Shown here: positions 1 to 7,023 of the stretch, one piece after another
Layout of the letters: each line of letters begins with the position of its first letter
Numbering within the stretch: position 1 is the stretch's first letter
DNA from: Spirochaetota bacterium
Lineage (GTDB): Bacteria > Spirochaetota > Spirochaetia > SZUA-6 > Fen-1364
Assembly: GCA_026398635.1 (NCBI GenBank)
Contig: JAPLSM010000045.1
Span: 1 to 59,189 of the forward strand
Direction of reading: 5' to 3'
Length of the DNA stretch: 59,189 nucleotides
Program-made: the position numbers and the translations under genes
Notes under the pieces: model-generated
Database searches by the model: none
Seen by the model: the letters and a program-made list of their open reading frames with translations, nothing else
Told to the model about the DNA's origin: nothing

Positions 1-291
1 AACATCTTCGCCAGCCTCATGGATGCCCGGGCCTCGATCGTCAGCAACAACCTCAACGTGCTGATGAAGACCCTGAACCTCATCACGATCGCCATCATGG
101 TACCGACCCTCGTCGTGAGTATCTTCTCGATGAACGTCCGCATCCCCTTCGCGGAGCGGTCGCTGGGGTTCTGGATCATCGTCGGTCTGGCCGCCATCTC
201 GTCGGCGGCCTTCGCGGTGGTCTGGCGACTGTTGAGCGCCGCGCGCACCACCGTCGAACCGCGCCCCCGGCGCCGGCGCCGGCACCCCTAG
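1..291 (+). CDS. CorA-like divalent cation transporter, C-terminal fragment
   Basis: The gene is open from base 1, so its start lies outside the window and only about 96 C-terminal residues remain. They begin in the helix that leads into the membrane (NNLNVLMKTLN), continue into a first transmembrane segment (IAIMVPTLVVSIFSM), a short loop and a second segment (GFWIIVGLAAISSAAFAVVW), and end in an Arg-rich cytoplasmic tail. This is the two-helix end of CorA-family magnesium/cobalt channels. The signature loop reads SMN where CorA normally has GMN; related branches of the superfamily also vary the Gly. Its stop overlaps the end of the convergent Gre-like gene by 4 bp. Confidence 0.8.
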   Translation, partial: NIFASLMDARASIVSNNLNVLMKTLNLITIAIMVPTLVVSIFSMNVRIPFAERSLGFWIIVGLAAISSAAFAVVWRLLSAARTTVEPRPRRRRRHP

Positions 292-812
292 CGGTACTCG
301 ATCGAGAGTACCTTCAGCCGGGTGGGCCCCGCCGGAAGCTCGCAGCGCACCGTGTCGCCGACCCGCGCACCCATAAGCGATTTCGCGATGGGTGAGATCC
401 AGCTCACGTTTCCCGACCCCGGCTCCGCCTCGTCGACGCCGACGATGCGCACCCGCCGCTCGCCCTCAGGCGTTTGCCGCACGGTGACGGCGGCCCCGAA
501 CCGGACCCGGTCCGAACGCTGGACGGCGGGATCGACGACTTCGAGCAGGCTCTGCATCCGGGAGAGGTAGGCGATCCTCCGGTCGCACTCGCCGAGGGCA
601 CGGAGAGCCGGGCCCGGTGACGGCTCGGCAGCGGCTTTCGCGGCGAGGGCCGGGCGCCGCTCGAGCTGCAGTTTCCGCAGCTCGGCCGCCTGCCGGGCAA
701 CGCCTTCAGGGGTCATGAAGTTGCGGGTGCCCGGGGGCAGGGGTAGCTTCAGCGGCGCCACTTCCTCGCCCCGTCCGGAGGCGGCGTCCTCGTCGACGAA
801 TGCCCTGCTCAT
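288..812 (-). CDS. GreA/GreB-type transcription elongation factor lacking the acidic tip
   Basis: This 174-residue protein has a short N-terminal extension (MSRAFVDED), a predicted coiled coil at about 35-95, and a C-terminal FKBP-like Gre domain at about 98-174 with the pattern RVRFGAAVTV, RIVGVDEAEPG, ISPIAKSLMG and KVLSIEY. Gre factors enter the RNA polymerase secondary channel and stimulate cleavage of backtracked RNA. In classical GreA/GreB the coiled-coil tip carries an acidic D-x-x-E-N type motif that helps hold the catalytic metal. Here the corresponding stretch reads AAEPSPGPALRALGE, so cleavage stimulation is doubtful and a channel-binding role without cleavage is possible. The domain call is secure; the activity is inference. 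Confidence 0.85.
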   Translation of the reverse strand: MSRAFVDEDAASGRGEEVAPLKLPLPPGTRNFMTPEGVARQAAELRKLQLERRPALAAKAAAEPSPGPALRALGECDRRIAYLSRMQSLLEVVDPAVQRSDRVRFGAAVTVRQTPEGERRVRIVGVDEAEPGSGNVSWISPIAKSLMGARVGDTVRCELPAGPTRLKVLSIEYR

Positions 813-817
813 GAGCG

Positions 818-846
818 TATCATACCCCGGTTCCCTGCCGCGGGAA
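818..846 (-). promoter_or_regulatory. Candidate promoter of the Gre-like gene, apparently leaderless
   Basis: On the minus strand TATGAT (823-818) ends 5 nt before the ATG at 812, which places the transcription start on or beside the start codon. The -35 at 846-841 (TTCCCG) is weak. No Shine-Dalgarno sequence precedes the ATG. Confidence 0.4.
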
Positions 847-898
847 AGCGGCAGCAGGGAGGGGTGATCGGCCGGACCAGCTCGCGCGCTGCAACGGC

Positions 899-934
899 AA
901 AATGATGCGGGCCGGGGAAGGCCCCGGCCCGCAT
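899..934 (-). terminator. Rho-independent terminator of the GntR/ABC operon
   Basis: A perfect 13-bp inverted repeat (905-917 with 922-934, 4-nt loop) is followed on the minus strand by a short T tract (902-899). It lies 30 bp beyond the last small gene of the operon and before the Gre-like gene, so it separates the two transcripts. Confidence 0.8.
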
Positions 935-963
935 GCCGTACGATGTTTACCTCCGGCCGCGCC

Positions 964-1056
964 TCAGATGACCACGCCGATGATCACCACGACCGCCACC
1001 GCGATCAGCGCGAGGACGCCGAGCGCGCTCCAGAGGGCGATGGTGCTCTTCTTCAT
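964..1056 (-). CDS. 30-residue single-span membrane peptide
   Basis: An ATG at 1056-1054 overlaps the TGA of the GntR gene (ATGA), implying translational coupling. The peptide starts MKKSTIALW and continues as one unbroken hydrophobic stretch rich in Ala, Val, Ile and Leu to the TGA at 966-964. This is the profile of a small single-pass membrane protein. It is the last gene of an ABC transporter/GntR operon and is followed directly by a strong terminator. No homologue is recognised. A role as an accessory subunit or modulator of the neighbouring ABC permease is inference from position. Lack of a second sequence to compare leaves open that it is a chance ORF, but the overlap and terminator placement favour a real gene. 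Confidence 0.6.
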   Translation of the reverse strand: MKKSTIALWSALGVLALIAVAVVVIIGVVI

Positions 1057-1436
1057 GACGACTGCTCCTTTCCGTTGCCCCGGCCGCGGGCCTCGTGCAG
1101 GCCGCGCAGCTCGTCCATGCCCATGCCGAGCAGGTCCATGGTCCGGAAGACCCGCGGCAGGTCGCGGCTGACGAACGTCCGCCGCATCAGCTCCCGGGTC
1201 ACCTCGGGCGCGCGCTCGGCCACGAAGTAGCCGAGGCCGCGCTGGTTCTGAATGATTCCCTGGTCCTGCAGGTACGCGTAGGTGCGCACCACGGTGTTCG
1301 GATTGACCTCGGTCTCGCCGGCCAGCTCGCGCACGCTGGGGACCCGGTCGCCGGGCCGCCAGGCGCCCGAGAGCACGTTTTCGCAGGCGAGGTCCGCTAT
1401 CTGCAGGTAGATCGCCTCGTTCTGCCGGAACTCCAT
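1053..1436 (-). CDS. GntR family transcriptional regulator, YtrA type
   Basis: This 127-residue protein begins MEFRQNEAIYLQIADL, the usual opening of short GntR regulators. A winged helix (about 5-75) follows, with the GntR pattern GDRVPSVRELA, NPNTVVRTYAYLQ and GLGYFVAE. The C-terminal part (about 75-127) is short, as in the YtrA subfamily that controls ABC transporter operons and usually lacks a large effector domain. The ATG at 1436 is chosen because it lies 2 nt after the permease stop; upstream in-frame codons would run deep into the permease gene. It is third in the operon and probably represses the operon through the palindrome at 3121-3150. Confidence 0.88.
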   Translation of the reverse strand: MEFRQNEAIYLQIADLACENVLSGAWRPGDRVPSVRELAGETEVNPNTVVRTYAYLQDQGIIQNQRGLGYFVAERAPEVTRELMRRTFVSRDLPRVFRTMDLLGMGMDELRGLHEARGRGNGKEQSS

Positions 1437-1438
1437 GG

Positions 1439-2251
1439 CTACACCTCGATGTCCCGGAGCCGCAGCCAGCCGATCAGCCAGCACACGGGCGCCGTCCCGG
1501 CCAGGAACACGATCTTCAGTACACGATCGATCTCGACGAGCGGTCCGTAGCCCGCCACGGTCTGGCTCATCAGCCCGGCCCAGCCGGGGACGTCACCGAT
1601 GTCCAGGAGGCAGCCGTGGAAGTACTCCCGGAAGACGATGCGCGCCGTGATGCCGGCCACCACGGCCACTCCGACCGCGACGGCCTGGATCGTCAGAACG
1701 GTCTTCAGGAACGCGAGCTTCCGCCACCACACCGACCCAAGCAGGAAGACGGACTGGGCCACGAGGTAGTAGCCGAGCGCCTGGAGCACGCCGGTGTCGA
1801 ACGGGTTGAAGAACGCGTTGCCGAACCCGAAGATCAGCCGGTTGATGCCCTCACTCGCCGCCGCGACGGCCGTGTAGAAGACGGCGCTGCCCAGCGCGTA
1901 CCCGACCGACGTCGAGATGAGCTTGCTCGCGTACTTCTCCAGCGCGGAAGCGGGAAGGGTGAGGTAGAAGATTCCCCCGCCGTTCTGCCGAATCTCCCGG
2001 AACGCGAGGCTCGAGACGATGAATCCGCCGAGGAACAGCAGGTTGTTGTACAGGTTGAAGTGGAAGTTCGACGCGCCCGCGTGCCGGCCGGAAAGCTGCA
2101 TGCCGAGCACGGTGAGACCCGAGATGAGGATGACGGTGCCTGCAACCGCGGCCATGGCCACGAGCATGCTCCGGTAACCGCCCGTCAGGTCCCTCAGCAG
2201 GAGCTGGGCGAACCGGCTTGGCTTGAACACCTTGTTCAGACTGGGAGCCAT
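1439..2251 (-). CDS. ABC transporter permease
   Basis: A 270-residue integral membrane protein with about six hydrophobic segments, for example AMAAVAGTVILISGLTVLG near residue 35, LLFLGGFIVSSLAF near 75, and a final APVCWLIGWL near 260. It is preceded by the ATP-binding subunit with a 1-bp gap and followed by the GntR gene 2 nt later, which defines it as the membrane partner of that ATPase. The family resembles ABC-2 type permeases that travel with YtrA-like regulators in efflux or stress operons. Substrate cannot be read from the sequence. Start MAPSLNKVF gives a cytoplasmic N terminus before the first span. Confidence 0.82.
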   Translation of the reverse strand: MAPSLNKVFKPSRFAQLLLRDLTGGYRSMLVAMAAVAGTVILISGLTVLGMQLSGRHAGASNFHFNLYNNLLFLGGFIVSSLAFREIRQNGGGIFYLTLPASALEKYASKLISTSVGYALGSAVFYTAVAAASEGINRLIFGFGNAFFNPFDTGVLQALGYYLVAQSVFLLGSVWWRKLAFLKTVLTIQAVAVGVAVVAGITARIVFREYFHGCLLDIGDVPGWAGLMSQTVAGYGPLVEIDRVLKIVFLAGTAPVCWLIGWLRLRDIEV

Positions 2252-2252
2252 G

Positions 2253-3107
2253 TCACGCCCCCTTTCCGGCGGCAGCGCCGCCGAACACTTCGCGCACCCT
2301 GTCCCGGTTGGCGATCACGGTGTTGAAGAGGGTCTCCAGGTCCACGCGGTTCTCCGCGCCGGCCGCGTTCTCGCGCACGACCACGTACCCTCCCAGCGTC
2401 TTGTCCGAGTAGATCACCCCGCCGTCGGTCGGCTGCTCGCGCTCCATGCTCACGCAGAGCCGCCGCGCGGTCTCCTCGAGGGACTCCTGGAAGATCACTT
2501 TTCCCTCGTCGAGGATGATGATGGGGTCGATTAGGTTCTCCATGTCCCGCACCTGGTGCGTGGAGATCAGGACGAGCTGGTCCCCCGCGGTCGAGCGGGC
2601 GAGCGCGCTGCGGAACTGGCTCTTCGAGGGGATGTCCAGCCCGTTGGTCGGCTCGTCCAGCAGCAGCAGGCGGGTCCGGGAGGCGAGCCCGAAGGCGAGC
2701 AGGAACTTCTTCTTCTGCCCGTAGGAGAGCTCGGTGAGCTTCTTCGACCCGTCCAGCTCGAAATCTCGCAGGTGCTCGACAAACACCGCGTGGTCGAACC
2801 GGGGGTAGAACGGCGCGTACAGCCGCTCGAAGAACACCGGCGTGACTGGGGGCACATGCAGGTCCTCGCTGATGAGGCAGGTGTCCTCGAGCAGGCCTGC
2901 AGGCCGATTCTGCGGCAGGTAACCCAGCACCCGGCACTCGCCCGCCTGCGGGAAGCGCAGTCCGCAGATGAGCTTAAGCAGGGTGGTCTTGCCTGCCCCG
3001 TTCTTGCCGAGCAACCCGTAGATGTTGCCCGGTTCCAGGTAGAGGTCGAGCCCTTCGAAGAGCTTCTGCCTCTTGTACCCGAATGCCATTCCCTTGATCT
3101 CGATCAT
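2253..3107 (-). CDS. ABC transporter ATP-binding protein
   Basis: The 284-residue subunit contains a Walker A GKNGAGKTT at about 37-45, a Q-loop region, the signature LSYGQKKK near 129 (a variant of LSGGQ), a Walker B LLLLDEPTNGLD near 150 and a switch His in STHQVRD near 182. About 80 residues follow the nucleotide-binding fold. The ATG at 3107 is preferred over one ten codons upstream because AGGAGGGG lies 5-6 nt before it, and the upstream Met would be encoded inside the operator. It is the first gene of the operon and would energise the permease encoded next. Direction (export is likeliest for this ABC-2 like pair) is inferred from family, not shown. Confidence 0.9.
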   Translation of the reverse strand: MIEIKGMAFGYKRQKLFEGLDLYLEPGNIYGLLGKNGAGKTTLLKLICGLRFPQAGECRVLGYLPQNRPAGLLEDTCLISEDLHVPPVTPVFFERLYAPFYPRFDHAVFVEHLRDFELDGSKKLTELSYGQKKKFLLAFGLASRTRLLLLDEPTNGLDIPSKSQFRSALARSTAGDQLVLISTHQVRDMENLIDPIIILDEGKVIFQESLEETARRLCVSMEREQPTDGGVIYSDKTLGGYVVVRENAAGAENRVDLETLFNTVIANRDRVREVFGGAAAGKGA

Positions 3108-3120
3108 CCTTCCCCTCCTG

Positions 3121-3150
3121 ATTAGTGTACTATTCAACTAATACACTAAT
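3121..3150. promoter_or_regulatory. Palindromic operator of the ABC/GntR operon
   Basis: Arms ATTAGTGTA (3121-3129) and TACACTAAT (3142-3150) form a perfect 9-bp inverted repeat around 12 bp. It begins immediately downstream of the -10 box and ends just before the Shine-Dalgarno of the ATPase gene, so the transcription start falls inside it. AT-rich GTGTA/TACAC palindromes are typical of YtrA-type GntR sites; the operon's own GntR protein is the obvious ligand (inference). Confidence 0.75.
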
Positions 3151-3179
3151 CTTGTAACACATGGAATGGCGCGTGTCAA
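3151..3179 (-). promoter_or_regulatory. Sigma-70 type promoter of the ABC/GntR operon
   Basis: On the minus strand a consensus TTGACA (3179-3174) is separated by 17 nt from TACAAG (3156-3151, 4 of 6 to TATAAT). The operator starts at the next base, so bound repressor would block initiation directly. Confidence 0.7.
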
Positions 3180-3220
3180 TACCAATTTAATGTGTAGGAC
3201 ATAAAAAAGGGGATTGTATG

Positions 3221-3287
3221 GAGAACTCGAAAGGCATACGCTGACGCTGCAATATATCACGAAATAGTGGCAGTTCTCTGCGAGTTC
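3221..3287 (+). promoter_or_regulatory. Inverted repeats in the cyclase leader
   Basis: GAGAACTCG at 3221-3229 can pair either with AGTTCTC at 3272-3278 or with CGAGTTC at 3281-3287. Both partners lie just before the Shine-Dalgarno AGGAGG at 3288-3293. The pairings are mutually exclusive. Structure or regulation is inference; no known riboswitch is recognised. Confidence 0.35.
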
Positions 3288-3300
3288 AGGAGGAAGAAGC

Positions 3301-4578
3301 ATGACGAGAATCGATCAGCTGCTCTTCCATCGAGAAATCAAGGCACTTCAGATCGTGATCGTCTTCAGGCTGCTGTTCCTCTTCTCAATGATGTTCGGCA
3401 CCCCATTCGGGGGCAAGAGCGTCCTGGAGACGACCCTGGTCGCCGGACTGTGCGGGCCCACGCTGCTGTTCAGCATCTGGTCTATATTCCAGCTGCGCAG
3501 AGAGAAACGGGTGCGCATGGTGGGCACCATCGGCGCGATCCTCGACATCATCATCATCACCGCCCTGCCGGTCATCTGGTATTTTTCCGTCGGTGGCCCC
3601 GCCGTGCCCCCCGCCTACCTGATCAAGGGGCCATTCTACCAGGCCTTCCTCTGGGCGATTCTCGTCGTCAACAGCTTCGCCATCCAGCCGCTGTACCTGT
3701 TCATCGTCATCGGCGGGGGATTCCTCAGCGTAAGCGCGCACCTGCTGTATCTGGTCATCGACGGAAGGACCACGTTCACCGCGGATTTCATTGCGCATAA
3801 CCTCTCCAGCGTGGTCACCCCGTATTTCGTGATCACCTCGCTCCTGATGTTCGTGATCGTCGGTGTCGGCCTCGTGATTTTCGTGCGCAGGATCAAGGCC
3901 ACCGTGCATTCCGCCGCGAAGAGCGAGATCGCCGTGAACCAGCTCAGCAGGTTCTTCTCGCCCAGGATACGGGACGAGCTGATCGCGGAACACAACCAGT
4001 TCGCATCGGACCGCGGCAGGCTGCAGGACGTGGCGGTTCTCTTCAGCGACATCCGCAATTTCACGTCCATGTGCGAATCGCTGCCGCCGGAAGACGTGGT
4101 TTCCTTCCTGAAGGAGTACCACGCCCGCATGGTGGACATCATCTTCCGGCACGACGGCACGCGGGACAAGTTCATCGGCGACGGCATCATGGCGACCTTC
4201 GGAACGCCGAGTCCGACGAAGGATGACGCCCGCAACTCCGTCCTGGCTGCCATCGACATGCAGCGATCCCTCGCGGACCTGAACGCGCTCCGGATCGCGG
4301 ACGGGAAAGAGCCCATCCGCATCGGCATCGGAATCCATTACGGGCAGGTCGTCGTCGGAAACGTGGGCAGCGAGAACCGGCTCGAATACACGGTGATCGG
4401 GGACACGGTCAACACCGCGAGCAGGCTCGAAAGCGCGACGAAGGAGCTGCATCAGCCCATCGCGTTTTCGGAAGACGTGCGCGGGCGGATGGGAGACGAC
4501 ATCCCCGCGATCATGATCGGGGATATCCAGCTTCGGGGGAGGGCGAAAGGAGTCCGGGTGTACACGGTCGCAGCGTGA
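3301..4578 (+). CDS. Membrane-anchored class III adenylate cyclase
   Basis: This 425-residue protein makes cyclic AMP from ATP. Residues 1-200 hold about six transmembrane helices; residues about 240-425 form a class III cyclase catalytic domain. Both metal-binding Asp are present (D250 in LFSDIRNFTS and D294 in FIGDG). So are the purine-contacting Lys (K290 in DKFIGDG), the second substrate-selecting Asp (D368 in VIGDTVN), which points to ATP rather than GTP, and the transition-state Asn/Arg pair (N371, R375 in NTASRLE). A strong AGGAGGAAG precedes the ATG. The gene and its AT-rich leader look less G+C-rich than their neighbours, which may indicate transfer. No cAMP receptor gene is visible in the window. 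Confidence 0.93.
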   Translation: MTRIDQLLFHREIKALQIVIVFRLLFLFSMMFGTPFGGKSVLETTLVAGLCGPTLLFSIWSIFQLRREKRVRMVGTIGAILDIIIITALPVIWYFSVGGPAVPPAYLIKGPFYQAFLWAILVVNSFAIQPLYLFIVIGGGFLSVSAHLLYLVIDGRTTFTADFIAHNLSSVVTPYFVITSLLMFVIVGVGLVIFVRRIKATVHSAAKSEIAVNQLSRFFSPRIRDELIAEHNQFASDRGRLQDVAVLFSDIRNFTSMCESLPPEDVVSFLKEYHARMVDIIFRHDGTRDKFIGDGIMATFGTPSPTKDDARNSVLAAIDMQRSLADLNALRIADGKEPIRIGIGIHYGQVVVGNVGSENRLEYTVIGDTVNTASRLESATKELHQPIAFSEDVRGRMGDDIPAIMIGDIQLRGRAKGVRVYTVAA

Positions 4579-4718
4579 TGCTCGGACGCAGCGGAATCCG
4601 GCGCGGGATCCCGCAGCACCAGCGGGAGCAGTCCGTGCGATCGGCTTACGAGGCTTCGACCTTCAGCTTCAGCCGGCGAACCGGGCTGTCCATTTTTCCA
4701 GGCAGAGCGCTCTGAGTC
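4579..4718. other. Intergenic region between convergent genes
   Basis: This gap has no supported gene. It contains a 12-bp perfect palindrome CAGAGCGCTCTG at 4703-4714 close to the end of the PlsC-kinase gene, and CGCGGGATCCCGC near 4603, but neither is followed by a clear T tract. They may be weak terminators for the converging transcripts. Confidence 0.3.
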
Positions 4719-6428
4719 TCATCCCCCCGGCTTCCCGAAGTAGTGCGGGCCCTTCGGGTTGTAGATTACGCGCAGGGCTTTGGGCAGGATGTCGATGTCG
4801 TAGCGCTTCGCGAAGGTGACCTCACCGTCGAGGTGGGCGGGCGCCTCCGCTTCGAACTCGAACGTCGCCTTGTTCACCTGGTAGTAGTGCACCACGGGGT
4901 CGGAGAGGTGGGTCTGGTGCTGGAATGAGATGAGTTCCTTGAAGCGCATCGGCACCGAGAGGGGATCGGTCATGCACACGTCGAGCAGGCCGTCGTCGGC
5001 AAAGGCCTTCGGCGTGATGTGGATACCCGCGGCCATCCGGCGGCCGTTCGCGATGGTGTTGAGGAAGCTGCGCTGCTCCACGGTCCGGCCCTCGATCGTC
5101 ACCCGCATCGATTTCTCATGATAGAACAGGATGTTCTTCACGATCATCCAGGTGTACTTCGCCTTGCTGCCCTTCTTGACCTCGCCGCCGTTCTCCATGT
5201 GGAAGTTGTCCATCGCCACCTGCGCGTCGAAGCCAAGACCCATGCCGTTGATGAAATACTTGCCATTGCACCGGCCCACGTCCATGCCGGTCTCGGCAGC
5301 CTGGAACAGCGCGTCCCAGTGCTCCGGCGCGAACCGCTCGGGGAAGCCGAGGATGGCAATGAAGTCGTTGCCCGTGCCCGCGGCGACGGCGCCGAAAGTG
5401 ACGCCGTCCCGGCCGACCAGGGCCTGGGCCATCTCGCTCAGCGTGCCGTCGCCGCCCACTCCGACAATCCTCTTCGCGCCCCTGGCAGCGTGCTCGGCGG
5501 CCAGTTCCGTAGCGTGGCCCTTGCCGCGCGTCAGCACCACCTCGCCGTCGGCGCCGTGCCGGGCCATCATCTCCTTCACGGTCGGGACGAGGGAGGCCGC
5601 GAAGCCGTTTCCTGCGATCGGGTTCACAATGAACACCCATCCATCGGTGCGTTTCATGCGGGTTGCTCCTTGTTCTTCACGATGTGCCTTGATCTGACGC
5701 CGGACCAGCTCGACGATCTCGTCGTCGGGCAGGTTGGCGAGTTGGTCGTAGGCGATGGGCGGGTGCACCGTCACCTCGATGCGCTCGCGCGGGTCCATGT
5801 ACCAGCGGTCCTTCGGCTTCAGAGCCCAGGTTCCGTCGATGCGCAGGGGCAGCAGGTCGAGCCGGCCCTCGCGCAGCACGCGCACGAACCCCCGCCTCAG
5901 CCGCTGCACCTCGCCATCCAGGGTGCGGGTTCCTTCGGGGAACATACCGACCGACAGGCCCACCCGCGCGCGCTCGATCGCCTCGCGCAGCGCTTCCGCG
6001 GCCTTGCGGAGGTTGTCCGTTTCCACGGGGATGTAGTGGATGCACCGCAGGAAGAAGCCGAACAGGGGGATGCGGAGGAGTTTTTCCCGGCCCATGATCG
6101 CCAGGCTGGGCAGCACCGCGAGCATGGCCGGGATGTCGTACATGCTCGAGTGGTTGGCCAGAACGAGGTAGTGTCCTGACCGGGCGATGCGCTCGCGGTT
6201 CCGGATGTGCAGTCTCCTCCCCACGAACAAGAATGGTACGCGCGCCCACGCGGCCACCAGGCCGGTCAGCACGCCGCGCAGGCCGAGAATCGCGGCCACG
6301 CAGGCCGCGCTGACCATCAGGAAGGTGATGAGATAGACGAACAGGTAAGTCGAGAGCGTGGCGAGCGCCGCTCGGCAGGTTGAGAGGATACCCACGTGGA
6401 CTCCAGGCCGCACGGCGTGGCGAACCAT
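4719..6428 (-). CDS. PlsC acyltransferase - diacylglycerol kinase fusion
   Basis: The 569-residue reading frame joins two phospholipid enzymes. Residues 20-60 contain membrane segments. Residues about 75-250 are a 1-acyl-glycerol-3-phosphate acyltransferase with the HX4D motif (NHSSMYD, H93) and FPEGTRT near 163-169. From residue 258 (MKRTDGWVFIV) a diacylglycerol/lipid kinase catalytic domain follows, with NPIAGNG near 269 and GVGGDGTLSE near 323-332. The first half would make phosphatidic acid, the second could recycle diacylglycerol to phosphatidic acid. The junction Met is preceded by AAGGAG, so the kinase may also be made separately. Start ATG at 6428 has AAGGG about 8 nt upstream. Confidence 0.9.
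   Translation of the reverse strand: MVRHAVRPGVHVGILSTCRAALATLSTYLFVYLITFLMVSAACVAAILGLRGVLTGLVAAWARVPFLFVGRRLHIRNRERIARSGHYLVLANHSSMYDIPAMLAVLPSLAIMGREKLLRIPLFGFFLRCIHYIPVETDNLRKAAEALREAIERARVGLSVGMFPEGTRTLDGEVQRLRRGFVRVLREGRLDLLPLRIDGTWALKPKDRWYMDPRERIEVTVHPPIAYDQLANLPDDEIVELVRRQIKAHREEQGATRMKRTDGWVFIVNPIAGNGFAASLVPTVKEMMARHGADGEVVLTRGKGHATELAAEHAARGAKRIVGVGGDGTLSEMAQALVGRDGVTFGAVAAGTGNDFIAILGFPERFAPEHWDALFQAAETGMDVGRCNGKYFINGMGLGFDAQVAMDNFHMENGGEVKKGSKAKYTWMIVKNILFYHEKSMRVTIEGRTVEQRSFLNTIANGRRMAAGIHITPKAFADDGLLDVCMTDPLSVPMRFKELISFQHQTHLSDPVVHYYQVNKATFEFEAEAPAHLDGEVTFAKRYDIDILPKALRVIYNPKGPHYFGKPGG
5655..5671 (-). promoter_or_regulatory. Internal ribosome-binding site and ATG at the kinase domain
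   Basis: AAGGAG (5671-5666) lies 8 nt before an in-frame ATG at 5657-5655, exactly where the diacylglycerol kinase domain begins. Initiation here would give a free 312-residue kinase. It looks like the relic, or the living use, of a separate downstream gene. Confidence 0.55.
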
Positions 6429-6506
6429 GATTGCTACCCTTCTACAATGATTTCCAGTACGATTTCCAGCCCCCCGGCTACCCCCTCCAGCCTCATCACG
6501 GTTGCG

Positions 6507-6552
6507 GCGGCTGTCGACATCCCTATCTACGCCGCCCTACGGCGTCCGTGCC
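6507..6552 (+). repeat. 46-bp dispersed repeat family 2, copy A
   Basis: Matches the copy at 38353-38398 at 39 of 46 positions by eye. It contains an inverted repeat ACGCCG-CCCTA-CGGCGT near its 3' half and TGTCGACA near its 5' half. It overlaps the 3' end of the cupin gene on the other strand and supplies its last codons and TAG stop. Confidence 0.7.
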
Positions 6553-7020
6553 TTGGGGAGGCATTGGGGACACCCTGGCCGCTCCCTCCTTCGCCAGATG
6601 CCGTTGCGTTGCGTCGATCGACTCACCGAACACATCAAAGGGTTTGAAGGGCGGTAGGAAGAAGCACACGAGGGTGAGGCAACTCGTCGGGCTGGGATTG
6701 ATGCATTCATGCCACACGCCTCGCGGGGCTGTCACGATGCCTTCGCCGGCCAGATCGTAGTCCTCGCTGTCCAGGCGCACCTTCGCCGGCCCTGAAAAGT
6801 AAATGATCTCGTCGCTCTCCTCGTGCACGTGCCCGTTCGAGATGCCCTTGGGGTCGAGGATCACATGGGTGACCAGGTAGCGCTCGTCACCGGTCGTGTA
6901 GGGCGACAGGGGCAGCCGCACCTGCCTGCGCGGTTCTGGGTCGCGGTATACGAACGGCAGGCTGCGAATGTCGACGACACAGCTTCGGTATTTCTCCGCC
7001 ATCGGATCCTCCGTCGCCAT
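6523..7020 (-). CDS. Cupin domain protein
   Basis: A 165-residue single-domain cupin. The metal-binding motif 1 reads GHVHEESDEIIYFSG (about 63-77) with His, His, Glu, and motif 2 reads PRGVWHECIN near 99-108 with a His. The beta-barrel core spans about 35-125. The last dozen residues (PPQGTDAVGRRR) and the stop codon are encoded by dispersed repeat copy A, so the native C terminus was probably replaced when that repeat arrived. The start lies 3 nt after the M81-family gene, and the pair is downstream of the broken DegT gene in one operon. Substrate is unknown; sugar or small-ligand binding is typical. Confidence 0.85.
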   Translation of the reverse strand: MATEDPMAEKYRSCVVDIRSLPFVYRDPEPRRQVRLPLSPYTTGDERYLVTHVILDPKGISNGHVHEESDEIIYFSGPAKVRLDSEDYDLAGEGIVTAPRGVWHECINPSPTSCLTLVCFFLPPFKPFDVFGESIDATQRHLAKEGAARVSPMPPQGTDAVGRRR

Positions 7021-7023
7021 CGG

